Below, one piece after another: positions 1 to 11,600 of a DNA stretch of 64,000 nucleotides. Below the pieces are notes generated by a model, which searched no databases, had not been told where the DNA came from, and saw only the letters and a program-made list of their open reading frames with translations. The DNA is from Acanthosoma haemorrhoidale (taxonomy: Eukaryota > Arthropoda > Insecta > Hemiptera > Acanthosomatidae): the NCBI GenBank assembly GCA_930367205.1, contig OV884011.1, forward strand, positions 93,109,474-93,173,473, written 5' to 3'. The number at the start of each line of letters is the position of its first letter. Position 1 is the stretch's first letter. The position numbers and the translations under genes are program-made.

Positions 1-163
1 GCTGCGGATTCGACGCAGGAGATCCGAGGTCAGAGACCGGGCGTTCACCCCCGAACCACCCCCTTCCTACACAAACCCTGTGACCGCTGCCCTTAACCCA
101 CCCCAATCCCCTTGTTCCTCTAAAATATTTCCCACCCATTTACCTCAGGGCTAAAAATAATTG
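1..163 (+). other. GC-rich open frame running in from the left edge
   Basis: A frame starting at base 2 stays open to a TAA near 161-163. It reads about 53 codons that are rich in Arg at the start and Pro/Ser/Thr after it (for example RSEVRDRAFTPEPPPSY). The piece is clearly more GC-rich than the DNA after it. It could be the end of an exon or of a retrotransposon frame whose rest lies outside the window. I recognise no family, and base composition alone could keep it open. Confidence 0.2.
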
Positions 164-2930
164 GTAGAATCATTCAATATAATTGTCTAATATAATTATG
201 ACAAAAATAATAGAGGTATCTTCCTCAAATGATAATCCTAGGTTCGGATCCCAAGACGAACTATAAAATTGTTTCTCATTGAAGCACCAAAATCCCTGAG
301 CTTGGTAATAGGCAGTTTTTCAATTAGAGAAACAGTTCCTGTTTCCTCTTATTTGTCGTAATTTACTGTATGCTCATTGTATCATTTTTATGATCCCTAT
401 TATAGAAAAGACAATTAACAGTAATTATTTCGAAATAAACACTCCTTCTAATGGCAGCCTGGGGTAACAATAACAAAGCGTAATACATTTGAGATAAACA
501 GTAAAGTAAACAGCTTAGGTTATTTCCCGCACCGCAGGCAGAAAAATAGGCTTAAACTCGGAACTTCGCGGGCCATTTACAATTTCTATTTGCAAGAGAC
601 GGAAAAGCCTTTAATTACTTAGGAATGATTAAAAAAAAAATAATATAAGGCAAGCACTAATATATATAATATTAGTTTGATCAAGACAAGCACTATTTGT
701 ATGTGGCGTTTTCGCGCTCTTTTCAAGAGGTCCCTCCAGTCCAAAAAATAAGTCCAATGCAGGGATAACCACACCAGTAAACATAAGAATAAGTATTTAG
801 CTTCGAAAAAAATCTCGAATACAAGAGTCACAACTAAAGAAAATTACACTATTTACGCTTCAGAACATGCTGGTAACTGGTATCGATAACCACCGTACCC
901 CCTTATGAAACAAGATCACTACCGCAGACAGCAACAATCCGTGATCTTCATTGGAAAAAAGGGCGTTTCGTTAAAGGAAATAATACGGAAGAAGTTCTCC
1001 AAATCTTCATCAAGCACTTATTAAAAAAAAAAATTGCTAACAAAACAACCAACAGAATAATAACTTTGTGTTAATGAGTCACAAACATCGCAATTTGATC
1101 TTATTAAGTACAAGTAGTAGTGTTGACCAAGATGCTTAAAGTCTTATCCCACAAGCGAATATTAATATTCCTCCATAGGCTCCACTGCCTCCATATGCTC
1201 CCTCCATATCTCGCTCCCACCCAAGAGAATTCTCTCCAAAGCCGGGGCTGATAATCATCGACAGGCGCCATCTCAGTCATGAAATGAAAACTAATTTTTG
1301 GTTACTGGAGTGAAATAATTTGGAATACTTTTTAACTTTTAACTTCTGTGTATGTGTTTGAATTACATTTTTTCCTTTTTATTTCGCTGTCTGTTTTATG
1401 GATATACCACATTATATAACACTATGATACTGGTACTGCGATATACGGAAAAATAAAGGTTTTCTGTTTTATCTATATGTGGAGCAGTGAGTAGCCATAT
1501 GTTGTCGCAATTAAGGATTCTGAACAGATTTCATGGTTAATCGATTAGTAGATTTATAAATTCGATAGAATAGGGACAATCAATACTGAAGTACTCTCGA
1601 GAATCTGTCATCGCTACAGTACATACGAACTGCCTAATTAGTTTCCGATTTTCGGAATATTCCCAAAGAGCTTTTTGAACAGAGTTTGTACATATTTTGG
1701 AACGTGATTTTGTGTCCTTGGCAAGCGTTGAGTCGGTTTCCAAACACTCATGTATTTTCCAGGAGGAACATACTAAATCCTGAGCAGACATTATGATTAA
1801 GTGTAGTATCTGTTCTTATCAGCTTAATCTCTAATTAAACTGATTTTTGGGAAACGGAGTGCTAGGGGTTGCTCTTGGAGGGAGGGGGGCATAACTAGAC
1901 ATCTCGTGCCTTACTGGCAGAGTACACCGCACTTGTAAACTGCAATATTTGATCTCTTCGATCTACTACAATTTATTGATAATTCGTCCTTTATTCGGTG
2001 GTTTTTACAGATAACTTAGTTACACACAACTCCACCAAAGGACGAAGAGGGGCGCTACTAAGCCGGAGCTATCAACATTTAATTTACGGAGCTGCTAGTG
2101 AAAGGGAGAAATATTTTAAGTCTAGGGATTTGAAAGAAGGTGTCTAAGTGTAGTATGTGGTATTACTTTACCCCAACTCATTCATAGTTCACAACGGCAT
2201 AACAAACGTTAACAAACAAAGAATAGAGAGCAATAGCAAGGGCCATTATAGTGTTTGAACAGGCCGCGTGAGGTCATGTTAGACAGCACACACCAGAACC
2301 CCGGCAGCTTTGTTTGTCTCCCAGTCACATCTGTCATCTGAGGTTCATATCCTCACTGCAATAAATATAACTTCTCAGTGCAAGTCAGATCTGCAATGCT
2401 TCAAATATGATATATATTACGTGACCTAAGAATCAGCTGTCTCTCCTATTTTACTCTGTTATTTTAAAGATTTATTTAGTTATTTTTTAAAAAACTAACA
2501 TTTTTTATATCATTCATTCAAAAATGTCGTTTGTCGAATAATCTAGGATTTTTTAAATAAAAAATTGTGAATAGCTAAAGTATTGATATAAAAAAAACCT
2601 ATTAAAAACGGGTGGGATAGTATTAAATACGCAACTTATATGGTTCATCACTAAATACAACTTTTTGGATCATCCTTAAAATTCTTTAGATTTACTGCCA
2701 ATAAGGTGTACCTTACAGTGGGGGAAAACAAGAAAGAAAAAAAAAAAATATAATTCTAAAATTGCTTCTCGACCACGAAAAAATTTATCAAAGTATTCAG
2801 GCTTTCTTAAAATTGAATTGTATTTTTCATGCTTCCCATAACAGTGTTTTGACCAACTTCTAATCTGCATTAGAATCTAATATTTTAAAGTATTTTTGGC
2901 TGCACCATTAAAATTTCAGATCGATTTAAC
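164..2930. other. AT-rich stretch, no gene seen
   Basis: Many short frames, frequent stops in all six frames and homopolymer A/T runs. A tRNA B-box-like site (GGTTCGGATCC) lies at 241-251, but no matching A box or cloverleaf is visible. A modestly GC-richer piece around 2270-2340 has no open frame of note. Probably intronic or intergenic. Confidence 0.5.
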
Positions 2931-3746
2931 GGCGTACACGGTCACACGGTCGGGTTGTTACCCCAAAACCCCCAGGAGCCGGGGGGGGGGCTGCCAAAAG
3001 GGACCCTGAATTTTTACAACAGGAGTATTGAAGTAGAAGAAAGTTAAGTTCATTAAACTAGCAAATACTAATGATAGTCAAAATAACCAATTATTATGAA
3101 GTTTTAATTCTAAACCAATTCTAAACCGAGCCCCATTTTTAACTCGAAAAATCATTGCGAATGATATTATAAGCCAAGTGCTTAGATAAGGGTCATAAAC
3201 CATGCAGAAGTCACAGAACTGGACAAACCGAAGTTAGTGTAATGTTTTGTTCAAATGAAATCAAGAAGGAAAAACCGAACTTATTACCTAGGTACTCTTG
3301 AAAGTTGTATGTACGTAAATAACTTTAAAAGCTGTATTCTATATACTAATTAGAAATTTTGCTCTCTAATAAATATAGAATAACACCCGTTTCATGTATA
3401 TTTTGTTTTACCTTTTTGAATCAAGGTTAACAAAAAAGAATAACAATGTTTGAAATTATCTGTCTACGTTTCTATCAACGAATATGTTCTATTATTGTCT
3501 TATTCTAAAACTCAAAGCTAAAGCGATCTTGAGTAATCATTATGTCTTATGTGGTATAATGAAACAAAGGAAAAAAAAAGTTTTTATTAATAAAACTTGC
3601 TAACACTTTCCTCTAGATTTTAGGTGCTAGAATAGTGTAAAATGTTATTTATAATGGTTCAGTTAACCCCTCCCCCCATCCCGGTAGTTCGAGGGCCTTT
3701 TGTGAAGCTTTCCATGAGGGTCAAAAATTTGTATATCCGGCCCTGC
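2931..3746. mobile_element. possible decayed hAT-like element or end
   Basis: The stretch ends with CCGGCCCTG at 3737-3745, the complement of the CAGGGCCGG start typical of many hAT-type transposons and their non-autonomous relatives. A GC-rich block with a 10-base G run (2981-2990) marks the other side. A matching inverted terminus and an 8-bp target duplication were not found, and no transposase frame is present. The call rests on one terminal motif, so it is weak. Confidence 0.25.
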
Positions 3747-5749
3747 AAGGTCAACTCCACGGTAGTCGGCCACTAATGATTGCTTCGGACCAGTTAAGAA
3801 ATAGAGATTTCCCCTCTAGGCTTGGCAAAAATCACCTCTTTCGATTAATGATTTTTATCAATTTGAAATACGTGAATCCCACGCTAATATAGTTTTTGAA
3901 TGAGTTTCTCTAGAAAGAAAATGGCGCGCATCGACGACCGTAGTTTCGCGGTAATTTGAAAAGGATTCATTTCATTTGGAACTGAGCAGATTAACTACAC
4001 AAAAGAGATTATTCTCCCTGAAAAGATAAAAACAGGCGAACAGGGCGAACAGGCGAAAAAAAGGAGGGAGAAATTCAGATTAGGGACCCCTCCTCCATCC
4101 GACCACTGAGTCGAGACTGCACAATGGGAGCCACAATAGACCCATATTCTATCATAGAGGAGCGTTTTTTCCAATTTCACGCGGAAATAGAATATTCTCA
4201 TTTCTATGCGGTTTTAGCTGCGTTAGGTGGTATCGTCCCTTAAACAACTTCCACTTACTACCAGATTTTAAAAACTTTGATACGTATTTTTATTACAGTA
4301 GCCATATAATTGAATATTTGTTTGCTTAAGAGCATGTCAACTATAAGTATAATCACATAAATACGATTATTTTCTTGATTTTGGTTTTATATCTGCGAAT
4401 TTTTAATTATTTTAACTTTTATCATTATTTGACAGCGCTTGGAAAGAAATTTGCTAATTTTTTTTTAATTTTATTATAATTAAACGCTGCAGTTATATAT
4501 CTCATTGATATAGTGAGCGCAATAGCGAGAAAAAAGTCCCAGGCCAATTAGAGTCCGACCGATGCGCAGGTGCCACCCCAGTCCAACCCCTGTCTGGTAA
4601 GCAGAACTAGTGCTCATTGTGAGGGCACGAGGCCTGATCGGATGATGTGGGTGAAATCATGAAAATCACGATTTCAGTCAAATGCCATGAATAATTTGAC
4701 AATGTGTCAATGTTAATAGTGGTAGCAATAGTGATATGATAAATGTAGGCTGTGAACGCAAATTTTTAAAACTTTGAATTGATTGTTAGCCCTATGAAAT
4801 GGTAGGAGATGCTGCCTGAATCAATTCCGCAGAATGTATCGAACAGTTAACAACCCCTAACATTTAAAACTAGACATGCAAACCTAATTTTTCTACATCA
4901 ATTCTAATAAAATTGTAACCCATTCAAAATTGTGAGATTTTAAAATTCAATGGTATCAAAATCTTGAGGGCAGTAAAGTGACGAAAACTGCATTTCTCAT
5001 ATTTTACTGAACCCTTAGTTTACTCCAGTTATCATGGAGTTTTGTGCTGTTGCTCCTAATAATTTACGGGGCTTTAATTGAAAAAATATTTAATTTCCCA
5101 TCAAGGAATTCTTAGTATAATAAAAGAAATCAAGGTTGCACGCTAACCACAATTAGCGAGCCTCCCTAATAATATTTTAAACTACTTATTTCAAGGCTTA
5201 AAATATAGCGTGTTTGAATGCTCGGGAAGACCATCTTGGCGGAAAACTATAAATTATAAATCTGCCGATAACAATCCCAAGGAGTCCGTTTCACGGAACA
5301 AAACAGCACGGGCATAGGTACGTAATAAATACAGGTTTTAATTAACAAAGAACTGTTAGAGGTCACGATAGACTATCTACAGAATAGGTTTTATGCACTC
5401 GACAGCCATAAAGTCGAAGAGAGGGACTGCAAAGGGGATGATTGCATCTGGCATAAAGTCCGCCGAAGCTGTCTGAGTTACGGGGCATTTAACAGGCATT
5501 CTGGCTTCTTCTTCTTTGGCACCCTGTCCTCATTTAACGGCCCATTCTTAGCGCTGTCGTGAGCAAAGTCTCTCCTGTCATTCTTAGCATTGAAAATTAT
5601 AGGTTTATGACGGGATTTTTTATATACTATTACCTTTTATGAAAATTTTAGTAATATCAGGCGTAAAAATTAATTTTTATATTTTAAAGGTTGAGTTGAA
5701 ACAGACCGTTGACTGAAACATAAAAGGAAACGAAATGGACAAGTTCATT
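3747..5749. other. AT-rich stretch, no gene seen
   Basis: No supported coding region. A short GC-richer patch at 4530-4650 has broken frames and matches nothing I know. The rest is AT-rich with T and A runs. Confidence 0.5.
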
Positions 5750-6150
5750 GCCTTATTGGGTAATAAGTAAATGCAATCAATGTTTTCATCCGTACCATAA
5801 CTACAATTCTTTATTCACTCACTCATTCATAAAGTATTTACAAACGGTCTAGAGACCTCCCAAATCCACGTGGTTGTCACCTCCTTCACATGCAAAAGAT
5901 ATAGCGGAGACTCGGGAAGTATGTCCAGATTGGCTTTAGTATAACTTGCAGAATAGTCCTTTATTTTTTATTGGGAGATTCTTACGAAGTAGTCTGTGCA
6001 ATTGTCCAAAGCGTCTGTTTAGTTGTTGCCTTTTTAGCCTCGTGTGTCGGTACCTTGTCTGCCTTTTGTCAAGAAGGAAGCCTAAATACCGCACTGTCTC
6101 GACATCTACTACTAAATACGGCGACAACCTTCATGAAGTGTGCCATGGAT
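5750..6150 (-). mobile_element. jockey-like non-LTR retrotransposon fragment (RT 3' part plus tail)
   Basis: On the minus strand, 6127-5936 encodes a frame with VRYLGFLLDKR, followed by basic residues (RLKRQQLNRRF) and RLLRKNLPIKNKG. This is the block just after the reverse-transcriptase core of jockey-clade elements, where family members read YLGLHLDRRLTW then KRKQL. A one-base frameshift follows, and the adjacent frame continues with QVILKPIWTY, the family's next motif. The tail (5750-5895) matches copies at 40111-40300 and 44364-44515. The fragment is 5'-truncated, frameshifted and dead. Jockey proteins act as endonuclease plus reverse transcriptase in target-primed insertion, and only a small C-terminal part remains here. 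Confidence 0.75.
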
Positions 6151-9147
6151 TTATTTATTTTTTAGTGACATTTAGTCTCATTTGACATCATTTTAAAGAA
6201 ACATAAACGATAAATCTGGGCTGTCACAAAATAGTGTGAAAAGTCACATTTATATCTATTATACCATAGACAAAAAATGGAATATTCCCGGCTAAAAACG
6301 AGACATTGTAATAACATTGTAAAAAAAAACACTAAAAACAACTTTTTTTGTGACTTTAATTAACTCTTCAAAACACTTGGCAGAGTTTTTAGAAAACTTG
6401 AGGAATATACAAAAAAACAGAAATTATAATGTCTATACCTACCAAACTAATTGATTGATTCTGCACAAAAAAAAAAGAAGCGGTCTTTATCTGTAAATCT
6501 CGAAGTGAATAACCTGCCTACCCCGTGCTCCCACACATAATACAAATCTACCTACCCGCTCTCATTCCCCCCAATCCTTAATTGGGTACGCAAACTGATC
6601 CAGTTTGGAAGAGGTGCTTAAGCAGCAAATTAAAGGCTCACGGCTGAATTCAGACTTAATCACAGCATGGCAGCGGAACTGTTATAAAAGGGGATAGCGG
6701 TGATTAATCATAATCCGGCGAATAATCAACTAATTATCTTTTCACAGCAGTGATTGACTGTTTCTTTAGTGATTTATTTATTGAAGCAATATATTTCTAA
6801 GCTCGTGCAAAAATGTTCTAGTTTTATTATAACTGAAAACATTAAAAGACTCAAAACATTTACCTGTAGTTGTTAAAAAGAGTTTCGTTTTCAACTTTTG
6901 TTACTTAATATAACCATTTCTGTATCACCTCACTTTTTAGAATATTGCTGATAGCTCCATCTGGCGGAGGCCAGTAGAAGCAGCGCGGCAAATTCAAATA
7001 TTCAAATTAAAGAGAGAATACTTTCTTTTATACATTATAATGTTTGGGTACGTTAAAAATATGGTAAATTAATGGGAAAGGTTTATCAATTTTGGAATAG
7101 AGTTGAACTTTATAAAACTTGGAAAACATTTACCAACAGATTACCTCTAAGAGATGTGAGGAAAACACGATCTCCCGATACTTTGGTATTTTTGATTACT
7201 TCAGGGTTCCAGTACAGTAAAGCAACCTTTACTGTAATCTGCGTGGCAGGAAAAGGAAAAACATGTACCAATTATATGGTCTTAACAAGTACGATTTCAG
7301 ATCATTAATGTAACTGTATATAAATGTATTGTTTATTTTGTTGTTTTTTCTGGGAGGGGGCGAATCTAGACTCATAATGTCCAGATTTGATTCCTCGAGA
7401 CCATGAATATTCATTTCGATGATTTAAGTATGGACTTGACAAATGTTATCGTTTATGTTTATGCATTGAAAACTTAGTGGCAATGTCATGGATCGGTGCA
7501 CTATTAAGCATAGCCATGACCCCATAACATAAGGGACTACCACAAGTATTTTTTTACAGTTGGAGCCTAATTACCATAGTATTTCAAACAACAAGGGTCA
7601 TCTTCACATTGTCACCCTTTTAATAGAGTGAGGGGTCATGCTGAAAAGTGTCATCTGGGGTTGCGTACCACTATTTCAATTCAATCAGGCGAGAAACCAA
7701 CTAGGCCAGCTAATCGGGATTAGGTTCAACTCAAGTGGCAGTATGCGCTCTACATAATGAATACAATTTTACTGGACTCGTATAGCGACAATGCAGGTAT
7801 TTCATTTGTTGCTAATTTATCAACTGCCAATTATCTCAGGTATTTTGTATTCTGCCAAGGAATATTCAGATACCACAATAAGAATTTTTATTATATATCA
7901 ACCATTTACCGAGGATATTAACAACATTATCCTTTCGAAAACTTATAAAATAAAATGAGAACCTGGCGTGAAGGACAAGATCGTTCACCATTCTATTGCT
8001 TAGTTCCACGTGATCCCTAAACGTGATTGCCCCAAGTAACGGTATTTGTAGCAATTTTCCCGGCACACTGTGGCTAAAGAGTAATAGATCTCGTATTTCT
8101 GCTACCTCCGATTTCATTACAGCAGGCTAACGGACAATATAACTTGATGATCTCTCTTCTTATACTACGGCTCGTCGACGCGGAGTGCAACCAGGTGGAT
8201 AAGGTGTAGACAGTCCTACCATTGGTGGGTGCCGTGCAGTTCGGGCTAATTTTCCAACATTAAACCGAAAGTTTTTTTTGTTTTTTTTCAACAGTACGAG
8301 GAAGCCTAAAAAAGTGTTGGGGCAATTAACAGTTCCTGAACCAAGTCGTTGAGCATAACGACTCTATGAAAAACTTTTGTACAGATGGTCGGGATTAGGT
8401 TAAATCTCATTGAGTAGGGGCGACAGTATCGATTTTAAAAGGCCAATGACTTAAAATCTCTGCATAAAACTCTATGCCGGTGAGCGAAAAAACTACATCT
8501 CTACTCTAGTAAACGGCTTCAATTACCATACAGAATAAGCCCCATGTGTGAACGGCTGCGGTCGATAGCTTCAAGTCCCATCTGCACGTTCCCACATCCG
8601 ACTTTGTTATTATTGTATATTATCAGTTAATATATATATGTTTTTTTTTATCTCGGATGTGTGTTCAGCAGCGTGTTAGTAGGATTGGACCTCAGGCTCC
8701 ATGTTTTAATTAAATATTCAGATCCTTGTTAGGAGTTGAAGGGTCGCTCGCATGTAAATTGAGGTTCGACTTTTTCACCAGTGATATAATATAACGTTTG
8801 TCTGTCAGTATATTCTGCAATAGTCGCCGAAAAATATCTGAAATCTAAAAGATACATAATCAAACATGGTTAAGAGCTCACTAAAGACGGTAAGGAAAAA
8901 AAGTTCGTTAGAAATTGCCTACTAACCATCAGATCAACTAGTTATTTCTATAAGTAGGCATTTATCATCACACGAGTATTTATGGTCTTTTTAATTAGTA
9001 GTAAAGTAGTGAGAGAGAAGAAATTTCTTTATTTCATTTTATGTTTCATGGATTCATAACATATAGTGACCAGACGCCAGAGCAAAACTGAAAATAAAAC
9101 ACATACTACGTAAAACTAAAATATCATAAAAAATTTAATATATATAT
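6151..9147. other. AT-rich stretch, no gene seen
   Basis: Short open frames at 7072-7308 (+) and 7866-8117 (-) show no recognisable motif, signal peptide or splice context. A 13-base match (tcgggattaggtt) between about 7716 and 8389 is too short to define a repeat. Poly-T runs occur at 8272-8289 and 8641-8649. Confidence 0.45.
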
Positions 9148-9739
9148 TGTAACATTCATGATATTTGAGAATATAGACCAGGAATCCTCACATCTGGTAA
9201 GCATTTTCCCTTATGCTCCTAGGAGTGGGGATGAGATAAACCAGCAGTCTTAGCACAACCGTCGAGAAAAGCGGACTTAGCAAGCTCCCGAATTGGCGGT
9301 CACCAACAGGAAGAGAGGAGAAGAACCAACAGCAGAAAGTAACGTTGATTGGATTACAGGAAGATCATCAATTGGGTGATATTAATATTGTTTTTATTAT
9401 GGATCCATTAAAAAGAAATTGAGCTCAAATTTCATGTTTTTTGTAATTAGTAGTAACTATCCTAATTTAAAAGGAATTGAATATTTTTTTATACTTTTTG
9501 TCAGCACTATATATAATTATAATTATTTGTTATAACCATTTTATTTGAATATATTTCACAATTCCTAGTTTCTCAATTTATTAATAACTACAACATTAGC
9601 CTTCAGATCGGGCGATTCAATCGGGATAAATTCCTATGTCAAAGACATAGAACAATTTGAATTAAAGATCTCATGACGGACCTGCCAAATTAGTTAAGGT
9701 AAATTGATCAAGAAGTGGTGAAAAATGAGGTAGGTTTCA
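9148..9739 (+). mobile_element. solo LTR, copy 1 of an LTR retrotransposon family
   Basis: A 592-bp block about 90% identical by eye to 32083-32693, same orientation. It begins TGTAAC and ends GTTTCA; the sister copy ends GTTACA, giving the standard TG...CA ends with a short inverted repeat. ATAT flanks both sides, consistent with a 4-bp ATAT target duplication as in some gypsy-group elements, although the AT-rich flanks make this ambiguous. No gag or pol sequence adjoins it, so it looks like a solo LTR left by recombination. Confidence 0.65.
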
Positions 9740-10589
9740 ATATATGTAGTAAGACAGAAACCAAAAGAAAATCTACAACTTAAATAGCAGCAGTAAGGTA
9801 CAACTGAAGTTGTAAACCTTCACTGGGACTATAATTTCATCCGAGCAGCATATGCGCAGCGACCGAGCGTAGATGATTAGGACAAACTTGACAACAAATA
9901 TATGCGGGGCAATCCGACCCGAGAGATAAATCACTTGATAAACGGGTTCAATTCAATTTCAGGTGTCAAGGGATCAGGTAAAACCACTTTAAAAGGCGTT
10001 CTAGAGCCTGACAACTAACAGCTCATGTAACATAAAACGACATTAACAGATGTAATAAGTGCTTCAAACATAACCCAGCCTGGAATAAATTCATCTGCAA
10101 TAAAGAAAGGGTATTATAGAATCAGAACGGACTAACACATTAAAACATAAAATCAGCTATAATAATAAGATTACAAATTATCGTAAATGCGGCAGACGCC
10201 GGAACGTTGACTTGTGTCATGGGACAGTGTCTTACAGTTAGCTGTCACTCTCTAACGCCAACAATACAGGGCTGATGGGAGAAAGAGGATTCCAATGATA
10301 TCAAGAGAAAGAAAATTCCTTAAAACATTTTCTGCTGTGAAATATTATCATGCTACCGGGTTATGATTTGGTTCTTAAGGTACGTTCCCGGAGAACAAGC
10401 TCGTCCTTTCCCTAAACGGGAATTGATGTTGCCAAAATTGCCAAGGATGGATGTTACTATAATAATTGACTAACTAGGCATTAGTTATAATAATAAACGG
10501 TCAATAAAACCAAGGTTTATTAAATATCTTAAAAAGGACTCAAACGATATTTCATTAATATTATCAATTAAAGATATTAGAGCCAAAGG
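9740..10589. other. AT-rich stretch, no gene seen
   Basis: No supported gene or repeat. A 14-base string CCGAGCAGCATATG at about 9841 recurs at about 17393, too short to interpret. Confidence 0.45.
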
Positions 10590-10625
10590 TTTACCTTCCT
10601 TCCTTTCAAAAAGGAAGGAGGTAAA
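10590..10625. repeat. polypurine/polypyrimidine hairpin
   Basis: TTTACCTTCCTTCCTTT is followed after a few A/C bases by AAGGAAGGAGGTAAA. The arms pair over about 15 bases with one bulged base, and a long A run follows. The arms are polypurine/polypyrimidine, so the site could fold back or form unusual DNA. It lies about 180 bp upstream of the jockey-like tails. Confidence 0.6.
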
Positions 10626-10769
10626 AAAAAAATCTTTTCTATGATGGATCAATACGCTGTAACACAGCAATTCGTTGAAGTAAAACGCTATTATATAATG
10701 AAGTATTTCTATTCGGTAATAAATGTATTGCCTTCTCTCTGCTCTTCGCCGCACGGCGGAAAGGAAGGC

Positions 10770-11014
10770 GGGAAAAGCTCAGTTATTCCCGGCCCTTCCA
10801 CCAGGTCCCCGAGGGAACTGTCTGGGGAGTAAGGGGCTCTGGGCAGAATATGTATTTATATATTGAATGAATGGAATCAATAATGTTGTACAAACAAATT
10901 GTAATTTTTCAAATAAAGGTCTTAAAATAAATAACTGTATTTGTAGAAGGCGATATTTTATAACAATTCTATGGCAAATTGTAATTACCTTCAAATAAAG
11001 ATTTATTAAAAAAA
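10770..11014 (+). mobile_element. two jockey-like 3' tails in tandem
   Basis: The first part (to about 10855) matches 52880-52975: both share a GGAACTGTCTGGGG/GGAATCCTCTGGGG block and CTGGGCAGA. Two tail ends follow, AAATTGTAATTTTTCAAATAAAG (10897-10919) and a near copy at 10976-11000 ending in ATTTATTAAAAAAA. The same terminus follows the jockey-like coding fragment at 15176-15806. The repeated terminus suggests a second 5'-truncated insertion, or a template jump, next to the first. Non-coding. Confidence 0.55.
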
Positions 11015-11339
11015 GGAATACAAAAATGAGAACGTTGAAGCGATTTTATTCACTTTTTATAATGATTAGAAAATCACAATAGCAACCAACATATAATTTA
11101 AAACTTATAAGCATAACAAATAATAATGTACCTTGTTCTAAGATTTCTATGCGTGCTCAAATAACACACAATTTACATTCAAAAAAATACGAATGCATAA
11201 TATATTGTAGGCTTCCTGATGAAGTAAATGACACTTCTGAGTGGCTAGTCGAGTATTTTTCTTTCATTCCAGACTTGAATGACAAAAAATATTCTTGTAC
11301 TAATAGTTTCTTAACACATTAATGATGCAGTTAGGTTCA

Positions 11340-11600
11340 CTATCGCCCCGCGATGGGAAGAATGGCCGCAGAATACCATCAAACGTTCCTAGTTTTCACA
11401 GGATCGCACCATAAGCACGAAATAGAAAAAGTTTTCCAGTAGAGTTGCTGTCGGAAGTGCAGAGGGCGCCTACCGACGGTGCCCGGACAGGCCGGAAACG
11501 AACGCCTGCTGGTCCATGAAGCATCGCCAACGGAAATAAATCCCCTTATCGCAGTATCCGGCGATTGCGGCTCATCTTACCGCAAGTGTTAACCACTCCT
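11340..11600. other. GC-elevated island with open frames, unassigned
   Basis: CpG-containing, clearly richer in G+C than its surroundings. Two overlapping plus frames are open between about 11440 and 11590, reading LLSEVQRAPTDGARTGRK and GNERLLVHEASPTEINPLI. Both being open suggests composition rather than selection. It could be an exon, a promoter region or a transposon piece. I do not recognise it. Confidence 0.2.

Noticed and set aside
1336..1365. Minus-strand NTYTE-like codons, as expected at the start of the next Trio exon
   Set aside because: No acceptor before it and a stop within a few codons; chance match.
7710..8420. Shared tcgggattaggtt at two sites
   Set aside because: The match does not extend beyond 13 bases in a meaningful way.
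10485..10994. Overlapping frames on both strands around the jockey-like tails
   Set aside because: They cross a hairpin, homopolymers and retrotransposon 3' UTR; no protein motif.
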